The notes under the pieces were generated by a model. That model was not told where the DNA came from, did not search any database, and was given only the letters and a program-made list of their open reading frames with translations. A stretch of 64,000 bases of DNA from Streptomyces sp. MMG1121. GTDB taxonomy: Bacteria > Actinomycetota > Actinomycetes > Streptomycetales > Streptomycetaceae. The stretch is taken from the NCBI RefSeq assembly GCF_001280015.1, contig NZ_LGDV01000187.1, positions 62,001 to 126,000 on the forward strand, written 5' to 3'. A program made the translations under genes and the position numbers. This document shows positions 7,013 to 15,774 of this stretch, piece by piece. Position 1 is the first letter of the stretch, and each line of letters opens with the position of its first letter.

Positions 7013-9654
7013 GGGGCGATCCTCCCAAGGCCGGCCGGTGGGCGGCAGCGCAAGGAGGTGAGCTGGGCGAGTCCTTCCGCGGCCCGGTCGGGCAGCAGGA
7101 CCAGCGTGCAGGCCCGTTCGAAGGCGGCGTCGATGCGCTCCCACCCCGCGACCGATTCGAGCAGGGCGTCCCGGTCGCCGTGCAGCCGCCCGGCCGCGCG
7201 GGCCAGGCAGGCGGCCGCCCAGGCGTTCTCGGCACCGGCCGGCGCCGCGGCGGCGAGGCGTTCACCGGCGTCCGCGAGCCCTGCGGACACGGCGGCCTCG
7301 GCGGCTACGGCCCAGGAGTAGGCGTCGTAGAACTGGTGCGTCCCCTGCGACCAGGGTGCCGCGGTCACGTCCACCGCGGCGGCGAGGGCGTCGTCGACCG
7401 CCCCCGTGTGCAGGGCGACGCGCACGTCGGCGAAGGCGGCGAAGCTCGCGGCGATGCTCCGCGGGTCCCAGGGCTCGGCCATGCGCCGGGCACGGTCGTG
7501 CCACTCCCGGTGCAGCCGGCCGCCCTCGACGCCGCCGCGCAGTCCCTGCACCAGAGCGGCGGCGTGCACGGCCGGCGCCATCCAGCGGGCGGTGGGGCGC
7601 CCCGCCCGCCGCCAGCCGTCCCACATGGTGGCCGCGTAGTCCAGCGCCTCGTCGAAACGGCCCGACAGCGCCAGCGGTGCCACGCTCTTGCTGGCCCGCA
7701 TGTAGAGACCGCTGAGGGGATCGTCCCAGGCCCGGCGGGCGGCCGTGCGGGCACGCGGCAGATCGCCGGCGGCCACGGCGGCCAGCGGCACCACGTGCAG
7801 GGTGTCGATGATCTCGAGGCCGATCCGGGGATCGTGCCGCGGCAAGCGGTCGAACAGCCGCAACCGCTCGTCGCTCAGGCGGTGCGCCTCACGGAACCGG
7901 CCGGCGACCCCGTAACCGCTGCACACCGCGTCGATGGCACCGGCGATCAGCACCGGGTCGGCGGCGGCCCGCGCGGCGTCCAGCGCCACCCGGGCCAGTC
8001 CGGCGTCCGGGGCGGTCTTCTGCCCGGTCGCGTTCCAGGCCTCGGCCGCCGCCAGGTGAGCGGCGACGAGCCGGTCCCCCGGCGGCGCGAGACGCCTGGC
8101 CTTCTCCAGCAGCGCGCGCAGCTCCTCGTACGGCACCAGGTCGGTGAAGGTGGCGGGGAAGCGGCTGCCGATGCAGGCGGCGAAGGAGAGCGCGATGGCC
8201 TGCGCGGCCGCGTCACCGGCGGTGGCCGCGTACTGTGCCGCCTCGCGCAGCAGCGGGTAGGCCAGATCGCCGCGGTGCTGGGTCATCGCCACGTCGGCCG
8301 CCGCGCGCAGATCGGCCGCCGCCGCGGCGGCGGTGGGCGCGAGCGACCCGGCCGTACGGAAGTGTGCCCGGGCCTCCGTGAGGAACTGCCTCGCGTAGCA
8401 CAGGCGGGCCAGGGCCCGGGCGAGTCGGTGCGGCCCGGACGCGGGGTGCGCGCCGACGCCGTCCAGTGCCGCGCGCAGATCGTCGGCGACCATGTCGAAC
8501 CGGGCCGGCCAGCTGCGCCCCGGCCGGCCTGCGTCGGCTCGTTCGGCTGCGGCTTGCTCCAGTTCGGTGGCCGTCGCGACGGCCCAGGCAAGATGACGGG
8601 CACGGCACTCCGCCGCTTCGCTCTCGACGACGAGCCGTTCGCGCGCCATGGTGCGCACCGCGGGCGGCATTCGCCACAGGCCTGCGTCCGGTCGGCCTCG
8701 GACGAGCAGGGCGCGGTCGGCCAGCCGGTCGAGGAGCGCGGCGGTTTCGGTGCTGTCCGGGCCGGGACCGGCCGTCCCGGCGGTGCCAATACCAGTGCCG
8801 GAACCGGCTCCGGCCGCGACCGCGTGCGCTGCCCGAGCATCGAACTCACGCAGAAACAGGCTGAGTTGGCGTACGGCGTGCTGTTCCTCGGCGCCGAGCA
8901 GACCGTAGCTCCACGCGACGGCCCGCTCGGCCTCTCCCGTCCCTGCTTCCTCGTGCCGCTCGTCGGGCCCTGCGTCGAGCGGACCGGCACCGGCCGCGGT
9001 CAGTTCGACGGCCAGCGGCGTTCCGCCCCATCGGGCGCACACCCGCGCGGCGCGCCTGCGGTCGCCGCCGGTTTCCCGGGCACGGTCCAGGAACAGCTCC
9101 ACCGCACCGTGCACCGCCCCGGGGTCCGGCTCCTGCGTCACCGAGAGCGCGTCCAGCTGCAGAACGTGCTCACCGGGCAGCCCAAGGGGTGCGTGGCCGG
9201 TGGCGAGGACGACAAGATCGGGGCAGTTGTCGAGCAGCCGGCCGACCAGGCCCGCGACGGCGGAGGGAAAGTGCTCGCAGCCGTCGACGACGAGCAGGCA
9301 GCGGCCCTGGCCCAGGCGCTCCTGGAGCGCCTGCTCCAACGGCTGTCCGGGCCGTTCGGTGCATCCCAGTGCCGTCGCCACCGCCTGCGCCAGGAACTCC
9401 GGCCGCACGGGAACGAGTTCGGCGAAGCCGCCACCGCCGGGGAACTCCCGCGTCGCCTCCGAGGCGACGACAGTGGCGAGCCGGGTCTTGCCCACACCGG
9501 CGGGGCCGGTCAGCGACACGAGCCGGTCCCGGCCCAGCGCCGCCCGGACGGCGGCGCGTTCCGCCGCTCGTCCGACGAACGGCCCCGTCTGCCAATCCGG
9601 CAGAGCCGACAGGGCCCCTGCCGACGCTTCGGATGCCTCAACGACGGAGTCCAC
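7009..9654 (-). CDS. STAND/AfsR-like ATPase regulator without visible DNA-binding domain
   Basis: 881 residues from a GTG at 9654 with GAGGAGGAG seven bases upstream. Residues 26-33 (FVGRAAER) and 48-60 (LTGPAGVGKTRLA) form the FVGR box and Walker A of the AfsR/LAL NB-ARC ATPases, and LLVVDGCEHF is Walker B. The remainder (about 300-880) is helical, Ala/Arg-rich TPR-like repeat. Relatives use ATP binding and signal sensing to control secondary metabolism through an N-terminal SARP or C-terminal LuxR helix-turn-helix. Neither is visible here: the protein opens almost directly with the FVGR box and ends CRPPAGLGRIAP. It may act through a partner protein. It overlaps the genes on both sides and so belongs to the biosynthetic operon as a candidate pathway-specific regulator. 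Confidence 0.8.
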   Translation of the reverse strand: MDSVVEASEASAGALSALPDWQTGPFVGRAAERAAVRAALGRDRLVSLTGPAGVGKTRLATVVASEATREFPGGGGFAELVPVRPEFLAQAVATALGCTERPGQPLEQALQERLGQGRCLLVVDGCEHFPSAVAGLVGRLLDNCPDLVVLATGHAPLGLPGEHVLQLDALSVTQEPDPGAVHGAVELFLDRARETGGDRRRAARVCARWGGTPLAVELTAAGAGPLDAGPDERHEEAGTGEAERAVAWSYGLLGAEEQHAVRQLSLFLREFDARAAHAVAAGAGSGTGIGTAGTAGPGPDSTETAALLDRLADRALLVRGRPDAGLWRMPPAVRTMARERLVVESEAAECRARHLAWAVATATELEQAAAERADAGRPGRSWPARFDMVADDLRAALDGVGAHPASGPHRLARALARLCYARQFLTEARAHFRTAGSLAPTAAAAAADLRAAADVAMTQHRGDLAYPLLREAAQYAATAGDAAAQAIALSFAACIGSRFPATFTDLVPYEELRALLEKARRLAPPGDRLVAAHLAAAEAWNATGQKTAPDAGLARVALDAARAAADPVLIAGAIDAVCSGYGVAGRFREAHRLSDERLRLFDRLPRHDPRIGLEIIDTLHVVPLAAVAAGDLPRARTAARRAWDDPLSGLYMRASKSVAPLALSGRFDEALDYAATMWDGWRRAGRPTARWMAPAVHAAALVQGLRGGVEGGRLHREWHDRARRMAEPWDPRSIAASFAAFADVRVALHTGAVDDALAAAVDVTAAPWSQGTHQFYDAYSWAVAAEAAVSAGLADAGERLAAAAPAGAENAWAAACLARAAGRLHGDRDALLESVAGWERIDAAFERACTLVLLPDRAAEGLAQLTSLRCRPPAGLGRIAP

Positions 9655-10696
9655 GCTGGTTCTCCTCCTCGTCACGTTCGTCGGTCGCGGCCGCCGGGGC
9701 GGGTTCGCCGCGCGGCGGGCCGTCGGTTTCGGCGGCCGGGCTCCCGACCGCCGCGCAAGCCTCGTCCGCCGGGGAGACGTCGCCGGGCGACGGCGCCCGG
9801 TCCGCACGGGGTGTCCGGCGGGAGACCGCGACACCGGCCAGACACGACGCCCCACCCGCGAGGGCAGGCAGGGTGGGGACCTCGCCGAGGAACAGCCACG
9901 ACAGCAGCACGACGACGACCGGGACCACGTACGTCGTGGCGCCCATCCGTCCCGCCGTGGTGCGGGCCAGCGCATAGGCCCAGGTATAGAAGGCGAGGGC
10001 CGTCGGGAACACACCCAGATAGACCATGCCGAGCAGGGCACGCGCCGGTGCCGATCCCAGGTCGTGGACCAGTGCACCGGCGAACGGCAGGCACGCCGCC
10101 GCGCCCACCGCACAGCCGAAGGTGGTGACCTGCAAGGCGGAGCCATGGCCGAGAGCGGGCTTCTGGGCCAGCACCCCGGTGGCGCAGCCGACGGCGGCGA
10201 GCAGGCACAGCAGCACTCCGGTCAGCGGGGCCCGGCCCGCGTCCGACCCCGCGAGGCCGACCAGGCCCGCTCCGGCGAAGGCCAGCGCCACACCGGCCAG
10301 CAGCCGCCTCGGGAACCCCTCGTGCAGCAGCCAGCCGCTGAGCAGCGCGATCAGGATCGGCCCGATGTTCACCACCAGGGAGGCGGTACCGGCGTCGACC
10401 CGCTGCTCGCCCCAGTTCAGGGCGACGAAGTACACCCCGAACCACAGCACTCCCGAGCCGAGGATGCCGGGCCACGCGGCGCGCGGGGGCAGCCCCTCAC
10501 CCCGTACGGCCACGAAGACGCCCAGCACCGCCGAGCCGATCAGGAGTCTGCCGAGGGCGAGGGCGCCGGGCGAGAAGTGGGGCGCCGCGTCGCGGATGAC
10601 GACGAACGCCGACGCCCACAACAGCACCGTGACCCCGGCCGCGAGTGCCGCCCGCCGTTCGTCCGCCCGCCGTACCTCGGCAGTGCGCATCGTCAT
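9638..10696 (-). CDS. EamA/DMT-family transporter
   Basis: 352 residues with about ten hydrophobic segments, typical of the drug/metabolite transporter superfamily. The duplicated EamA fold is recognisable: LLWASAFVVIRDAAP opens the first half, and GVFPTALAFYTWAYAL plus VVVVLLSWLFLGEVPT close the second half. The last 60 residues are a hydrophilic Pro/Glu/Ala-rich tail, probably cytoplasmic, which is longer than usual. The ATG at 10696 follows AAGGAGG by five bases. The 3' end overlaps the start of the STAND gene by 17 bases. In this operon it most likely exports the product or an intermediate as a second efflux route beside the MFS protein. EamA proteins can also import amino acids, so direction is inferred. 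Confidence 0.85.
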   Translation of the reverse strand: MTMRTAEVRRADERRAALAAGVTVLLWASAFVVIRDAAPHFSPGALALGRLLIGSAVLGVFVAVRGEGLPPRAAWPGILGSGVLWFGVYFVALNWGEQRVDAGTASLVVNIGPILIALLSGWLLHEGFPRRLLAGVALAFAGAGLVGLAGSDAGRAPLTGVLLCLLAAVGCATGVLAQKPALGHGSALQVTTFGCAVGAAACLPFAGALVHDLGSAPARALLGMVYLGVFPTALAFYTWAYALARTTAGRMGATTYVVPVVVVLLSWLFLGEVPTLPALAGGASCLAGVAVSRRTPRADRAPSPGDVSPADEACAAVGSPAAETDGPPRGEPAPAAATDERDEEENQRGLRR

Positions 10697-10742
10697 GGCC
10701 GCCGCCTCCTTCCGCCGCGCCGTCCCCGGCGTCTGTGTCGAC

Positions 10743-12002
10743 TCACTCCGCCGCGGGCGTCCTGCCCGGCACCGCGGCGAGGACCAGGATGGTCGCGACC
10801 AGGGAGCCTGCGGCGAAAACCGGCCAGACCTGGTGCCCCAACTGGACGAAGAGCCAGCCACCGACGACCGGGCCGACCGCGGTGCCCAGGCTCCAGATGA
10901 ACTGGAAGCCACCGATGTAATGGGCCTTGCGACCCGGCGGGCCCGCGATCCCCGGGTAGGCCATCGCGGCCGGGCCCCCGATGATCTCCCCGATCGACCA
11001 GATCAGGGTGCCGAGCAGGATGACGGCCGGTCCGAGCGGCAGTCCGTACAGCGCGACGCCTCCGCTGAGCAGGACGAGCGTCAGCGAGATCGTCAGCCGG
11101 TGCGGCCACGCCTGGGTGACCTTCGTGAGCAGCAGCTCGAAACAGATCACGATGAAGCCGTTCAGCGAGACGGCCAGGGTGTACCAGAGGACCGCCACGT
11201 CCCTGGCCTTCACGTCCAGGGGCAGCGTGGACAGGTACTGCGCGTACACCATGGCGTAGAGCAGCATCGCCAGCAGGTACACCACATAGCGGCGGTCGCG
11301 CATCATGGCCGCGTAGCCGCCCCGGCCCGGCGCCTCGTCGCCGGATTCCGCACCGGCCTCAGCGGTGGCCGAGGCCGGCTGCGCGGAGCGCGGCGGGAGG
11401 GCGCGCCAGGCGATGGCGGCGTAGACCAGGGCGATCAGTGCCTCGCACCAGAAGACCAGGGTGTAGCTCTGGCCGCCCAGGTTGTACAGCGCGAATCCCA
11501 GCAGCGGTGCGACCGTGGCGCCGAGGTTGATGCCGAAGCGGTACATCGCGAAGATCATCACCTGCCGGTGGGCGGGGGTGAGATCGGAGAGCAGGGCCGC
11601 GGAGGCCGGGCGGTAGAGCTGGCCCACCAGGCCCACCAGCGCCACCGCGACCAGGATCAGGCCGTACGAGGGCAGATGGATGATGGCGGCCATGAGCACA
11701 CTCGCACTGGCCATGCTGATGACACTGGCGTTGCGGGCACCGAGCCGGGTGGCGAGCGCCCCGCCGAAGAACACCCCGGCGATGGCGCCGCCGCCGTACA
11801 CGCCGAGGGCGAGGGCCGCCTGGCTCGTGGAGTAGCCCCGGGAGGCCAGGAAGAGAACCAGGAAGATGTTGAGGAAGCCGCCCAGCCGGTTGACGAACAC
11901 CCCGACAAGGAGGGCCTTCGCCGCGAGCGGGGCCTGCCGGAAGGTGGCTCCTACCGTGACCGTCTCGGCGTTCTGGGCGGCCTCCTGGGCGACGTCGCTC
12001 AT
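10743..12002 (-). CDS. MFS transporter (probable product exporter)
   Basis: 419 residues with twelve predicted membrane segments in two blocks separated by a charged loop near residues 200-230. The MFS loop motif after segment 2 appears as GALATRLGARNAS. Other landmarks are LVGQLYRPASAALLSDLTP in segment 4-5 and MYRFGINLGATVAPLLG. The start ATG at 12002 overlaps the ATP-grasp stop (ATGA), so translation is coupled. The family includes efflux pumps commonly placed in antibiotic operons, and export and self-protection are the natural inference. No substrate is predicted. Confidence 0.88.
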   Translation of the reverse strand: MSDVAQEAAQNAETVTVGATFRQAPLAAKALLVGVFVNRLGGFLNIFLVLFLASRGYSTSQAALALGVYGGGAIAGVFFGGALATRLGARNASVISMASASVLMAAIIHLPSYGLILVAVALVGLVGQLYRPASAALLSDLTPAHRQVMIFAMYRFGINLGATVAPLLGFALYNLGGQSYTLVFWCEALIALVYAAIAWRALPPRSAQPASATAEAGAESGDEAPGRGGYAAMMRDRRYVVYLLAMLLYAMVYAQYLSTLPLDVKARDVAVLWYTLAVSLNGFIVICFELLLTKVTQAWPHRLTISLTLVLLSGGVALYGLPLGPAVILLGTLIWSIGEIIGGPAAMAYPGIAGPPGRKAHYIGGFQFIWSLGTAVGPVVGGWLFVQLGHQVWPVFAAGSLVATILVLAAVPGRTPAAE

Positions 12003-13345
12003 GCACGTCCGCCGGTGACGACACGCACTCGGGCGCGAACGCGCGCTTCCAGGTGATCCAGAGTCTCGGGCGTGGGGGCGTCGATGAAGAACGTGACGGA
12101 CCGGTCGTCCGAACTGGACAGCGGTTCCAGCCGGCTGCCGCGTTCCTTGAGCACCAGTACCGCGCGCAGCGTCGGCGGGTCGTCCGCCGCGCCGGGCTTG
12201 ATGTCCGGCCAGACGCCGCTGTCGCTGATCCACTCCGCCCGCACGCCCGGCCAGTCGACGATGACGTCCTGCAGTGTCCCGGGGTCGTGTTCCAGATAGA
12301 CCTGCCTGGTCCAGCGGCGGAGTTGCGGATACCCGGCGGGTTCGCCGAGCGCGATGCGGAGGATCTCCGGTTCCAGGGGACGCCCGGTCGCGAGCTGGTA
12401 CAGCAGCAGCAGACCGTCGCCGGGAGTGCGGGCCGCCACCTCCATCAGGAAGGGGCGCCCGGTGTCGTCGACCCGCCACTCGGAGTGGGTGATGCCGTCC
12501 TGGAAGGCCAGCCCGGCCAGCAGCCGCCGGTTGGCGTCCAGGAGAGTGTCGCGCAGGTCGTCGCGCGCGCTGGGGACGCTGTGGGCGAGTTCGACGAACG
12601 TGTGCGCGTGGCTGTCCGTGGTGTCCTTGCCGGTGACCGACTCGAAGATCACCCGGCCGTCCTGGATCAGGCTCTCGACGGAGAACTCGGGGCCGATGAC
12701 CTTCTGTTCGACGAGGACGACCTCGTGGTCCGGGTAGGCGCCGAGCTGTCGGCGCAGCTCCTGGGGCCCGTCGGCGGTCACGACGCCCGAACTGGAGGCG
12801 CGCGAGGCGGGTTTGACCACGGCGGGGTAGCGCACTCCGCTCAGGTCAGCTCTGTCGCGTTCCCCCGCCGGGACGGTCAGCGAGGCGGGGCTGAGCTCGG
12901 GCAGGTACCACCGCTGGAGGAACTTGGCGCGGCTCGCCCGGCTGGCCCGCAGGCCGGGCGAGCGCACGCCGAGGCCGTCGGCGAGCAGGCCGGTCGGTTC
13001 GGCGAGGTAGTCGCCGACGGCGTACGCGCCGACGATCGTGTACGACTCGCGCCACGTGGTCGTGCGGGCGACCGCGCCCGCGACGAAGGCGCCCTGGACG
13101 GTGAAGTCGCCGGTGACGAAGGCGATGTCGGTGATCTGGGAAGCGGGGTTGGAGGTGTCGGCCATCGCCTCGGCCGCCTGTTCCCGGTAGGACTCGGCGG
13201 TGATCACGAGGATCTTCAGGCCGCGCCGCGACAGTTCGGTCAAGTACAGGGGGTTGCGGCGGATCACCATGAAGGAGCCGGTCAGGATGAAGGCCTCGGC
13301 CTTCTCGGCGGGGGCGGGGGCGGGGCCTGGGACGGCTTCGGTCAT
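11999..13345 (-). CDS. ATP-grasp carboxylate-amine ligase
   Basis: 448 residues. After a Pro/Ala-rich leader, residues about 20-50 form a Rossmann-like strand-helix (AFILTGSFMVIRRNP). The ATP-grasp fold occupies roughly 130-350: RYPAVVKPASRASSSGV has the ATP-binding Lys and glycine-rich loop, VVLVEQKVIGPEFSVESLIQDG is the hinge, and RPFLMEVAARTPGDGL carries the E..N-type metal-binding region with Ala at the usual Asn. Such proteins join a carboxylate, via an acyl phosphate, to an amine. In this operon it is the best candidate for an amide- or hydrazide-forming step outside the NRPS. Start ATG 13345 has AGGAG eleven bases upstream. The next gene overlaps its stop. Confidence 0.85.
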   Translation of the reverse strand: MTEAVPGPAPAPAEKAEAFILTGSFMVIRRNPLYLTELSRRGLKILVITAESYREQAAEAMADTSNPASQITDIAFVTGDFTVQGAFVAGAVARTTTWRESYTIVGAYAVGDYLAEPTGLLADGLGVRSPGLRASRASRAKFLQRWYLPELSPASLTVPAGERDRADLSGVRYPAVVKPASRASSSGVVTADGPQELRRQLGAYPDHEVVLVEQKVIGPEFSVESLIQDGRVIFESVTGKDTTDSHAHTFVELAHSVPSARDDLRDTLLDANRRLLAGLAFQDGITHSEWRVDDTGRPFLMEVAARTPGDGLLLLYQLATGRPLEPEILRIALGEPAGYPQLRRWTRQVYLEHDPGTLQDVIVDWPGVRAEWISDSGVWPDIKPGAADDPPTLRAVLVLKERGSRLEPLSSSDDRSVTFFIDAPTPETLDHLEARVRARVRVVTGGRA

Positions 13346-13419
13346 GTCTGCGTGTTCTCCTGGTTCGGCACCCCGTCGGGTGCTCGGTTCGACGCCTGCG
13401 GGGGCGGCGGCGCCGGTCG

Positions 13420-15774
13420 TCAGATGACCAGTTCGGCGGCCGGGTCGTCGGCCACGTCGGCGATCTTCTTCAGCAGCGGCTGTTCGAGGAAGTGGGCGAA
13501 GGACGCGTAGCCCCGCCAGACCCGGCGCCACTGCGCCGCCACGGCCGCGTCGCCGAGCGTGCGCCGGACGCCGTCGAGGTGGGCGACGATGATGTCGGCG
13601 GCCTGCCGGGCATGGCCGGCGGAGAAATTGTCGATGGTCAGATGGGCCTGTTCGTAGCAGATGTCGATGCCGTGGTGACGCAGCTTCTGGATCTCGTGGA
13701 GCCGCATCTCGCCGGAACCGAACATCTCGATGGCGAGGTTGTAGCCGAGGATCTCGTCGTAGAAGCGGTCGGGGAACAGACACATGCACAGCTGCTGGAT
13801 CGCGAACCCGTAGAGATCGTCCGGGAGTTCGTCCTGGTCGATGAAGGCCTCGTCACGGATGTGCGGCAGCTCGATCCCGGCGCTGGCCAGCACCCGGTGG
13901 GTCAGGGTGATGTGGTTCTTGCGCAGGTCGCCGTTGCCCATCTCGTCGGCGTAGATAGAGAAGAGCATGCCGTCGCTCTCGCGCTCGTCGTGCCCGAGGC
14001 GCGCGAGCCGGTGCAGCCAGGCACCGTCGATGAGATAGGTGAGGTAGTACGTGGTCTGCCGGAAGAGCACCTCGTCGCGGTCGGGTATCTCCGCCAGCGG
14101 CCGGTAGGGCTCGACGAGTTTCTCCCAGTAGACCCGCTCGGCCCGCTCGTACAGCGCCTGGGGGCTGTAGTCGAACCAGGTGGCGTCGGTGTACTTGCCG
14201 TCGCGTCCGTGGACGAACAGGATCTCCGCTTCGTCGAAGCACCGCTCGGCCCGCTCGGCGGCGAGCGGGAGGGTGTTGGGGAAGTTCTCGATGTTGACCA
14301 GCCGGTGGAACAGCTCGCGATGGTCGCGGGGTTCGGCCTCGGCGACAACGACGTCCGCGGGGGCGGCGTGCGCGAGGGCGGCACCGCGGCATGCGGCTCG
14401 TTCGTCTCCCACCGTGGCGGGCGAGATCTCGATGTCGGGTCGCTCGCCCGACTGGACACTCGCCGCCCAGGTACGGAAGGTCGCCGCCTCCCGCTCGTCG
14501 AAGATCCCGAACATCGGTCCCCCGAACTTCATCGCGTCGGTGAACCGGCAGGCTCCCTCCCCGGTGCCGGTGGCACGCAGCTGTCGGGACTCACGGAATT
14601 CGGACAGGAAGGCGCCCAGGTCGACGGCCGCGAGCCCGGCCCGGTCCGCACCGGACTCCGTGGCCTCGCCCCGCGCCCGAGCGGGCGAACGGAAGATGTC
14701 CGAGAGCAGGCTGTCGCCGACGCGCACGGCGCCGTGCTGGCTGCCGGCCAGCGGAGCGTGCCGGGCGATGATCTCGGCGACCTTCGACTCCAGGGTCAGC
14801 CCGGCGTGCCAGGATGCGAGTTCGGCGAGCATCGCGACGTGCTCGCGCTCCAGCTCCAGCTCCAGCCGTACGGCGGCCCGCAGCCGCCGTCGCTCGTCCG
14901 GGCCCGCCAGGCCCACGAAGGCGGTGAGCGTCTCCCCCAGCTCCTGTGGGGACAGCGGCGACGCGGTGCCCAGCAGGAGATCGTCGGTGCCCAGTACGTG
15001 GAACACGTGGTGCACGCCGACCACTTCGGGCAGGAAGTTGCCGGGCAGCCGGGAGAGGGCGAGGTAGAAGCAGCCGTGCAGCGCGGTCAGCGGCCGGACC
15101 CGCGCCGTGTCGAGGAAGCCGACGGCGGAGATCGAGGGCAGCTGGACGCCCTCGGCCTCCAGCGCCCGCCGTCGCAGCTGGGCCAGGCCACGACGGGGGT
15201 CGCCGTTTCCGCGCAGCGTCAGGTGGTGGGTGAACAGCCGGTTGACGATGACGGAGGGCTGGGTGGCGGGCTGTGACAGGGCGTCGAGCCAGCAGCCGTC
15301 CAGCAGGGCCAGCGGCGAGCGCTCCCTGACGACGGCCTCGCGCAACTCGGAGTCGAGTCGGCCGAGGGCGTCGGTCGTTGCGGCCAGTTCCGCGCGCACC
15401 TCGGCGACCTGGGCGGCGATGGCCGCGGCGACCGTCTCGGGGCCGGCTTCGGCATCGTCGTCCGTGTGGGGACCGTCGGCCGGCAGGAAGGCGTCCAGGA
15501 CGCGTCGGGCGAGCAGTAAGGACGCCTCGGACTCCTGGTCGGTCAAGAGCCGGTGGAACAGCGCGGCGGGCTCCAGGGACGCTGCCGCCGCCTCGGCCAC
15601 ACCGGCGTGGCTGAACTCGAACGGGCGGCGGGGCAGGGCGGCGATGGTGTCGGGCAGGACGAAGGGCACGAAGGCCCGGTCTCGGCGCCCTGAGTGTGCG
15701 GTGTGTGCGGGGGTCATTCCCAGGCTCCCCTCTTCTCGGGACTGCGGGGCTTCTCGGACCTTTGGCGTGGTCAT
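13420..15774 (-). CDS. Tandem heme-oxygenase-like diiron oxidase (HDO) protein, N-terminal domain degenerate
   Basis: 784 residues from the ATG at 15774, which overlaps the preceding stop (ATGA). A second in-frame ATG at 15717 has a better ribosome site (GAGGGGAG) and would give 765 residues. The C-terminal half (about 480-770) is an iron-containing redox enzyme domain. YADEMGNGDLRKNH gives Glu611 and His621 with the ten-residue spacing of the SznF E/H pair, and HLTIDNFSAGH (711-721) is the likely last ligand helix. The N-terminal half (about 150-345) repeats the same fold: LLDGCWL versus LIDGAWL, RGNGDPRR versus MGNGDLRK, and GVQLPSI versus GIELPHI. There the Glu and His are replaced by Leu187 and Leu197. 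HDOs activate O2 for N-oxygenation, desaturation or C-C cleavage, so this is the probable oxidative tailoring enzyme, with the first domain structural. Confidence 0.85.
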   Translation of the reverse strand: MTTPKVREAPQSREEGSLGMTPAHTAHSGRRDRAFVPFVLPDTIAALPRRPFEFSHAGVAEAAAASLEPAALFHRLLTDQESEASLLLARRVLDAFLPADGPHTDDDAEAGPETVAAAIAAQVAEVRAELAATTDALGRLDSELREAVVRERSPLALLDGCWLDALSQPATQPSVIVNRLFTHHLTLRGNGDPRRGLAQLRRRALEAEGVQLPSISAVGFLDTARVRPLTALHGCFYLALSRLPGNFLPEVVGVHHVFHVLGTDDLLLGTASPLSPQELGETLTAFVGLAGPDERRRLRAAVRLELELEREHVAMLAELASWHAGLTLESKVAEIIARHAPLAGSQHGAVRVGDSLLSDIFRSPARARGEATESGADRAGLAAVDLGAFLSEFRESRQLRATGTGEGACRFTDAMKFGGPMFGIFDEREAATFRTWAASVQSGERPDIEISPATVGDERAACRGAALAHAAPADVVVAEAEPRDHRELFHRLVNIENFPNTLPLAAERAERCFDEAEILFVHGRDGKYTDATWFDYSPQALYERAERVYWEKLVEPYRPLAEIPDRDEVLFRQTTYYLTYLIDGAWLHRLARLGHDERESDGMLFSIYADEMGNGDLRKNHITLTHRVLASAGIELPHIRDEAFIDQDELPDDLYGFAIQQLCMCLFPDRFYDEILGYNLAIEMFGSGEMRLHEIQKLRHHGIDICYEQAHLTIDNFSAGHARQAADIIVAHLDGVRRTLGDAAVAAQWRRVWRGYASFAHFLEQPLLKKIADVADDPAAELVI

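Noticed and set aside
6997..10128. Rightward frame of over 1000 codons opposite the STAND gene
   Set aside because: Low-complexity Gly/Arg/Pro translation. The Walker A and B motifs are on the minus strand.
13420..15774. Negamycin-like pathway based on hydrazinoacetate
   Set aside because: Negamycin needs an N-methylated hydrazinoacetate and a beta-lysine unit. No methyltransferase or lysine aminomutase is present in the operon.
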